From assembly GCA_023229825.1 (NCBI GenBank), contig JALNYN010000007.1, positions 11,284-75,283 of the forward strand: 64,000 nt of DNA, read 5' to 3'. The notes below the pieces were generated by a model. The model ran no database searches. It was not told the DNA's origin and worked only from the letters and a program-made list of their open reading frames with translations. Numbering within the stretch: position 1 is the stretch's first letter; each line of letters starts with the position of its first letter. Positions 59,673 to 64,000 of the stretch are shown in pieces. The stretch comes from Minisyncoccota bacterium (GTDB lineage Bacteria > Patescibacteriota > Minisyncoccia > Phycocordibacterales > CAIJYI01). A program made the position numbers and the translations under genes.

Positions 59673-60737
59673 ATGATCTTACCAATAATCATTTTAATAA
59701 TAATCGGGATAATAATTTTTTTTATGGCAGAATCAAAAAACGAAGAGGGAAGACTGAAATCTTCTCCCAAAGATGTTTTTCTTCATCTTCTTATGATCGG
59801 CACATTGTATGTGAGCACATTCATGTTCTCATCGCTCTGGTTCGATTACGTGAACTTATGGTTTCCCGACAAATTGAATTATTATTACCGTTCGATCCTC
59901 GACGGCATTCTTGTCGGCACTTCGACGCTCATCGTCGTTTTCCCCGTGTATCTGCTCACTTCCTGGCTGCTTGAAAAAGAGATCAAAGCCGTTCCTGAAA
60001 AAAGGGAATTGCGCGTTCGAAAGTGGCTCGTCTATCTTACTCTTTTTGTCGCGGCGATCGCCATCATCGTTGAGATCATTCTATTGGTCTACAATTTCCT
60101 GTCCGGCGAACTCACGATGAATTTCTTCCTGAAAATAGCGGTGGTTTTTGCGGTTGCGGCCGTAACGTTCGGATATTATCTTTGGGATGCTCGGCGCACG
60201 GTCGGCACAGAAAGCAATATCCCGAAATATCTGGCCTATGGTACCGGACTCGTTGTTTTGGGAAGCGTAATATTGAGTTTCTTCCTCGTCGGTTCGCCGG
60301 CACATCAGAGGTCGGTTCGTTTCGACGATCAGCGCGTTTCCGATCTCCAAAATATTCAATACCAAATTATTTCCTATTGGCAGCAAAAAGATGTTTTGCC
60401 GGCGAAGCTCTCGGATATGACCGACAACGTTAGCGGCTTTATACCGCCGACCGATCCCGATACGAGGGCGGAGTACGAATATACCGTGAAGAGTCCGCTC
60501 GTTTTTGAACTGTGCGCAACCTTCGGCGCGAAAAGCGTAGATACCGGCGCTCCTGACAGAGCGTATCCCGTCTCCGTACCGGAAATGGTAAAATCCGGAA
60601 AACCCGCCGCCGTCGAAAACTGGTCTCACAGTCCCGGACGCACCTGTTTTGAAAGAACGATAGATCCGGAGATCTACAAAACCAACGAGCCGCTTCCGGT
60701 GATCATTCAGAATAAAGAAGCTATCCCCGCCCAATAA
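59673..60737 (+). CDS. DUF5671-domain membrane protein
   Basis: 354 aa. One N-terminal helix, then SSPKDVFLHLLMIGTLYVSTFMF and about four further helices in the DUF5671 pattern (YFPDKLNYYYRSILDGILVG; RKWLVYLTLFVAAIAII; MNFFLKIAVVFAVAAVTFGYYLW; LAYGTGLVVLGSVILSFFLV). The C-terminal 130 residues (QRSVRFDDQRVSDLQNIQYQ...) are an external pilin-like domain with two Cys. Common in Parcubacteria; function unknown. TATAAC lies 6 nt before the ATG. Confidence 0.85.
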   Translation: MILPIIILIIIGIIIFFMAESKNEEGRLKSSPKDVFLHLLMIGTLYVSTFMFSSLWFDYVNLWFPDKLNYYYRSILDGILVGTSTLIVVFPVYLLTSWLLEKEIKAVPEKRELRVRKWLVYLTLFVAAIAIIVEIILLVYNFLSGELTMNFFLKIAVVFAVAAVTFGYYLWDARRTVGTESNIPKYLAYGTGLVVLGSVILSFFLVGSPAHQRSVRFDDQRVSDLQNIQYQIISYWQQKDVLPAKLSDMTDNVSGFIPPTDPDTRAEYEYTVKSPLVFELCATFGAKSVDTGAPDRAYPVSVPEMVKSGKPAAVENWSHSPGRTCFERTIDPEIYKTNEPLPVIIQNKEAIPAQ

Positions 60738-60783
60738 AAATATCTTGGAAACAGCCTCAATAAAATGCGGCTGTTTTTTTGTG

Positions 60784-60812
60784 TTGACATAATCTTTATA
60801 GTGATGTATAAT
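60784..60812 (+). promoter_or_regulatory. Consensus sigma-70 promoter
   Basis: TTGACA (60784-60789), 17-bp spacer and TATAAT (60807-60812): a perfect consensus. It would give a leader of about 45 nt to the small ORF at 60864. Confidence 0.85.
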
Positions 60813-60863
60813 TGAACTTGGTCAAATAATCTCACTAACCAAAAACCAAACGAGGTCCAGAGA

Positions 60864-61073
60864 ATGAAAAAAAGATACAGAAAGATTTTTATCGAGCGCG
60901 ATCCGGAACCAAGGATGGATAGAGATGGATATTTCAAATTTCCGCAAACGATCGTGGTATACGCGGAGTGTGATTGGCAAAAGTCATATAAAAGCAGGTC
61001 TTGTAAAAAAGGCTCAAAAGCGAGATCGGTAAAAGTTCTCCATCGCCGGCATCCGGTGCAGCGAGGAAAGTGA
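60864..61073 (+). CDS. Small basic protein
   Basis: A 69-aa, strongly basic protein (many Lys/Arg; KSYKSRSCKKGSKARSVKVL) with no membrane helix. GAGGT lies about 7-11 nt before the ATG and a perfect consensus promoter 52 bp upstream, so expression is likely to be high. Two Cys. Family not recognised; nucleic-acid or ribosome binding is possible. Followed by another small ORF after 43 bp. Confidence 0.65.
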   Translation: MKKRYRKIFIERDPEPRMDRDGYFKFPQTIVVYAECDWQKSYKSRSCKKGSKARSVKVLHRRHPVQRGK

Positions 61074-61116
61074 CAACATTGTTTTTTAACATTAACCTAA
61101 AAAGGTGATAAACGAC

Positions 61117-61281
61117 ATGGTAATCGTGTTCCGTTATGTTCGTGAAAGAAAAATTTTTTTTGAAACCGTGGTTCTCGTATGGATGCTTGCCGTCCATGAT
61201 GGCGATCATAAACATCGGATGTCTCGAGCAAAGCTGCCTCGTCCGCCGGCGTTCGCATCACAAAAATCATTCATCAAGTAA
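61117..61281 (+). CDS. Small ORF, 54 aa, hypothetical
   Basis: An ATG with AAAAAGGTGAT about 7-10 nt upstream opens a 54-codon frame (MVIVFRYVRERKIFFETVVL..., ending FIK, TAA at 61279-61281). It has a basic N-terminus, a hydrophobic middle (TVVLVWMLAV) and a basic C-terminus. It lies in the same direction as the 60864 ORF and may share its promoter. Function unknown; coding status is uncertain. Confidence 0.45.
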   Translation: MVIVFRYVRERKIFFETVVLVWMLAVHDGDHKHRMSRAKLPRPPAFASQKSFIK

Positions 61282-61329
61282 AAATTATTTTTCATCATTG
61301 GAAGAAGAATAAAACGGAGTTAAAAACAC

Positions 61330-61360
61330 AAAGGCGGGGCATAATAGCTCCGTCTTTTTT
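61330..61360 (+). terminator. Terminator after the small ORFs
   Basis: AAGGCGGGG/CTCCGTCTT stem (with G-T pairs) and TTTTTT. Confidence 0.75.
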
Positions 61361-61390
61361 GAACCGTTCATATGCCCGAGACTTTATGTC

Positions 61391-61440
61391 GGGATGAGTT
61401 ATGGTTATTTCGCATATGCGAAATAACCATAACTCATCCC
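61391..61440. repeat. 50-bp perfect palindrome
   Basis: GGGATGAGTTATGGTTATTT... is followed by its exact reverse complement with no spacer: 25-bp arms, centre GCATATGC. There is no T run, so it is not a typical terminator. It lies in the gene-free stretch 61282-61673 before typA. Confidence 0.95.
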
Positions 61441-61562
61441 AATCCATCATCTCGAATTGAAGAACAAAGCGCTGAATCACTCGAATCACTTTCTTTTTTT
61501 TCAGTTTTGTGGTATTGTATTTCTACATTTCCCAGCACGGGATTTTTTTAGATACGAATAAA

Positions 61563-61643
61563 TACCAATATACGAATTGGTACAAATATACGAATGAATA
61601 CGAATCCGGAAACGGCGCATTCGTTGCCATTCGTATATTGGTA
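61563..61643. repeat. Long inverted repeat before typA
   Basis: TACCAATATACGAAT (61563-61577) and ATTCGTATATTGGTA (61629-61643) are perfect 15-bp inverted repeats around an AT-rich loop with further TACGAAT units. The right arm lies at the typA promoter (TTGGTA, 18 bp, TATAAA at 61662-61667). Confidence 0.8.
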
Positions 61644-61673
61644 CACATTAGTATATTGGTATATAAATTTTTT

Positions 61674-63467
61674 ATGGAAATAAGAAACATCGCAATCATC
61701 GCCCACGTGGACCACGGCAAGACCAAACTGACCGACGCTATTATGCGTCAGACCGGGATGTTCCAGGAGGGGGAAAGCATGGACTCGAACGCACTCGAAC
61801 AAGAGCGCGGCATTACGATATATTCCAAAAATACCGCGACGTATTACAAGGATACGAAGATCAATATCGTCGATACACCCGGGCATGCCGACTTTGGTTC
61901 GGAAGTTGAGCGAGTGCTTCGCAGCATCGATTCCGTACTTTTGGTAGTGGATGCTCAAGAAGGCCCGATGCCTCAGACTCGGTTTGTGCTCAAAAAATCT
62001 TTGGAGCTTGGATTGAAGCCGATCGTTGTCATCAATAAAATAGACAAGCCTGCCGCCGATCCCGACAAATGCGAGGAAGACGTACTCGAACTTTTCATGG
62101 AACTTGGCGCGACCAACGAGCAATGCGATTTTACGGTAGTGTACGCGATCGGCCGCGACGGCATAGCCAAGATGAAATTGGAGGATGAATCGAACGATCT
62201 CACTCCGCTTCTCGATACCATTTTACGCGTCGTCCCCCCCGCGAATGCTGACACTTCGCTTCCGCTTCGCGCTCAGCCGTTCAACCTCGGCTACGACAAT
62301 TACATGGGACGACTTGCGATCATGCGCATTTACGAAGGCGTGATAAAATCCGGCGATATCGTTCAGGCGAAGGATGTCGAAGGCCACACCCACAGCGGAA
62401 AAGTGACGAAACTATTTTCTTTCAGAGGTGTTGGCAGGGAAGAAATACAAATGGCCGAAGCCGGTGATATCGTGCTCATGGCGGGACTTCCTGAAATTTA
62501 TATCGGCGAAACGGTCTGCATGTCACCCGATACCGAACCGTTGCCCGCCATCAAGGTGGACGAGCCGACGATCTCTATCAATCTTTTAGTAAATAATTCT
62601 CCGTTCGCGGGAAGAGAAGGAAAGTTCGTTACCTCGCGTCAGATACGCGAGCGATTAGAACGCGAACTCGAAGTGAATGTCGGACTCAAGATCGATTTTA
62701 CTCAGATAGAAAGCATCCGCGTGTACGGTCGCGGCGAGCTTCATGTTTCCATTTTGCTCGAAAATATGCGCCGCGAAGGATACGAAGTGCAGGTTTCTCA
62801 GCCGCAAGTCATCATAAAAGATATCGACGGGGTGAAGAGCGAGCCGTTTGAGGAAGTGACGGTAGACGTGCCGGTCGTGTATCAAGGTGTGGTTATTGAA
62901 AAACTTGGCAACCGCGCCGCGATCATCACCGCAATGAAACAGCACGAGAATATTTCCCGCATCACCTTTGAAGGCCCGACACGCGGACTCCTCGGCTATC
63001 GCAATCAATTTATTACCGACACGAAGGGTCTCGGCATTATGGCCAGCCGCGTTATCGGATTCCGTCCGTGGGCGGGAGAAATAAAACGCCGCAACGTCGG
63101 TTCTCAGGTTTCCATGATCACCGGAAAGGTCGCCGGTTATGCGCTCTGGAATTTTCAGGAACGCGGAACTTTATATATCGATCCGGGAACGGAGGTCTAC
63201 GAAGGCATGGTTATCGGCAATGCATCGAAAGGCGACGATATGATCGTAAATCCCGTGAAAGGAAAAAATCTCACCAATGTACGCTCATCGGGCAACGATG
63301 AAGCGATCGTTCTCACTCCGCCGTACCGCTTGGATATCGAGCGCGGACTCGAGGTCATGGCAGAAGATGAGTATTTGGAAATTACCCCGAAAAATGTGCG
63401 TCTCAGAAAACAAGGACTGACCGAAAACGATCGAAACCGAATGAAACGCGCCACCGCTAATCAATAA
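61674..63467 (+). CDS. typA: Ribosome-associated translational GTPase TypA/BipA
   Basis: 597 aa. G domain: AHVDHGKTKL (G1), ERGIT (G2), DTPGHADFG (G3), NKIDKP (G4). It has the EF-G-like beta barrel and the two alpha/beta domains (VYGRGELHVSILLENMRREGYE) plus the TypA-specific C-terminal domain (GTLYIDPGTEVYEGMVIG ... NLTNVRSSGNDEA). The start at 61674 is set by similarity; TATAAA lies 6 nt upstream, with no ribosome-binding site. It acts in ribosome biogenesis and stress. Confidence 0.97.
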   Translation: MEIRNIAIIAHVDHGKTKLTDAIMRQTGMFQEGESMDSNALEQERGITIYSKNTATYYKDTKINIVDTPGHADFGSEVERVLRSIDSVLLVVDAQEGPMPQTRFVLKKSLELGLKPIVVINKIDKPAADPDKCEEDVLELFMELGATNEQCDFTVVYAIGRDGIAKMKLEDESNDLTPLLDTILRVVPPANADTSLPLRAQPFNLGYDNYMGRLAIMRIYEGVIKSGDIVQAKDVEGHTHSGKVTKLFSFRGVGREEIQMAEAGDIVLMAGLPEIYIGETVCMSPDTEPLPAIKVDEPTISINLLVNNSPFAGREGKFVTSRQIRERLERELEVNVGLKIDFTQIESIRVYGRGELHVSILLENMRREGYEVQVSQPQVIIKDIDGVKSEPFEEVTVDVPVVYQGVVIEKLGNRAAIITAMKQHENISRITFEGPTRGLLGYRNQFITDTKGLGIMASRVIGFRPWAGEIKRRNVGSQVSMITGKVAGYALWNFQERGTLYIDPGTEVYEGMVIGNASKGDDMIVNPVKGKNLTNVRSSGNDEAIVLTPPYRLDIERGLEVMAEDEYLEITPKNVRLRKQGLTENDRNRMKRATANQ

Positions 63468-63485
63468 ACAGAAGACACATAAAAA

Positions 63486-63515
63486 CAGCCCCGATTTTTC
63501 GGGGCTGGGTTTGTT
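63486..63515 (+). terminator. Terminator of typA
   Basis: CAGCCCCG/CGGGGCTG stem with ATTTTT loop, followed by GGTTTGTTTT. Confidence 0.85.
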
Positions 63516-63531
63516 TTACAGACAGTTCAAA

Positions 63532-64000
63532 TTATCTGCCATATTCATCGGAGAGGTAATCTATCATCGCTTCGGTCAGGTGTTTTTGCGTGAACGCAAT
63601 AACGTCAGGATCTTTTACGAAGAGAGTTTGCTTTCCGTAATAATCTCCATTCTCCTTTCTCTTCACTTCCAGAATTCCCAAGATGAAATCTGAGGTGACG
63701 GCGACGAAAGTCATTTCTCCATCATAGTCGACATTACATAACCGCGAAGCATCTTTGTGAGATATCTCGGGATGTCTGATGAGTGCCTGATCTTCGGGCA
63801 TAATGGGCCGGATGAAGACAGAAAGCGGACCCCATGGTTTCTTGATCTCCGTCACATACTCGTGAGGATACGGCCGTATCGCGGGTACGCTGCATGTTCC
63901 TTCGGGATGAAGTTCAATGCGCGCATCAAGCGCGATTATATCTTTCGGAGATACGAAAAGCGGATTGATATCACACTCGGAAATTTCCGGATAGTCGGTT
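63532..64000 (-). CDS. ADP-forming acyl-CoA synthetase with GNAT tail (partial)
   Basis: The frame is open to the window edge on the - strand, so only the C-terminus is seen. Before residue M(V)TEIKKPWG the frame reads TDYPEISECDINPLFVSPKD and IIALDARIELHPEG, the end of an ATP-grasp acyl-CoA synthetase subunit. Then comes YVTEIKKPWGPLSVFIRPIMPEDQALI, the start of a fused GNAT as in Pat-type proteins. The GNAT part is shortened and lacks the acetyl-CoA-binding Q/R-x-x-G-x-G/A loop, so it is probably degenerate. Confidence 0.85.
   Translation of the reverse strand, partial: TDYPEISECDINPLFVSPKDIIALDARIELHPEGTCSVPAIRPYPHEYVTEIKKPWGPLSVFIRPIMPEDQALIRHPEISHKDASRLCNVDYDGEMTFVAVTSDFILGILEVKRKENGDYYGKQTLFVKDPDVIAFTQKHLTEAMIDYLSDEYGR

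Noticed and set aside
61391..61440. Palindrome as a simple intrinsic terminator
   Set aside because: No loop and no T run on either strand; a proper terminator already lies at 61330-61360.

Overview
The window looks like a chromosome segment of a Patescibacteria/CPR bacterium, probably Parcubacteria-like. This is an inference from gene content: many secreted or membrane-anchored proteins with Gmad2/GerMN, DUF5671, peptidoglycan-binding and Ig-like modules, a tRNA without encoded CCA that is split by a self-splicing intron, many start codons only 6-7 nt after a -10 box (leaderless mRNAs), and many small orphan genes. No rRNA, CRISPR array or prophage was seen. A nitrate-reducing Parcubacterium has been reported in the literature, so the gene set is unusual for the group but has a precedent.

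Layout. 1-5.1 kb: end of a histidine kinase, small membrane and basic proteins, an iron module (DtxR-like repressor plus FTR1 permease), a NarK-type transporter and a DGC-domain protein. 5.4-11.9 kb: a complete narGHJI operon for membrane-bound respiratory nitrate reductase. 11.9-21 kb: exported proteins, including a 1546-aa sugar-dehydrogenase-like protein built from repeated modules. 21-28.3 kb: rsgA, an MFS exporter and a five-gene two-component cluster. 28.5-34.3 kb: a DUF4256 gene and a 1501-aa exported beta-helix/lipase fusion. 35-38 kb: pntAB transhydrogenase. 38-44.5 kb: an accessory, partly AT-rich stretch with Bro-N, mntP, hydrolases, a stand-alone nucleotidyl-cyclase (GGDEF/Cas10 palm)-like protein and a REP-type (RAYT) transposase with inverted ends. 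44.7-53 kb: GH30 glycosidase, TylF-type methyltransferase, an exported protein carrying a propeptide-like domain upstream of a propeptide-less subtilase, and two copies of a structured RNA-like element. 53-53.7 kb: tRNA-Asn(GUU) interrupted in the anticodon loop by a 588-nt group I intron with an HNH endonuclease ORF. 53.8-64 kb: envelope genes (peptidoglycan-binding, trypsin-like protease, GerMN, CapA), two small ORFs, typA and the end of an acyl-CoA synthetase/GNAT gene.

How the genes fit together. NarK would bring in nitrate, NarGHI would reduce it at the cytoplasmic face while oxidising quinol, and PntAB would use the proton-motive force to make NADPH. This is a coherent respiratory set, although no quinol-reducing dehydrogenase or downstream denitrification gene lies in the window. 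The DtxR/FTR1 pair would supply iron for the Fe-S and haem centres.

The least ordinary items are non-coding or mobile: the intron-split tRNA-Asn; two MITE-like elements with 7-bp target duplications; a RAYT gene with matching inverted ends plus a solitary end; two copies of an RNA-like element with compensatory base changes; a 50-bp perfect palindrome upstream of typA; and three copies of a short sequence that encodes the same peptide with synonymous differences. All assignments are by eye; no database search was possible.
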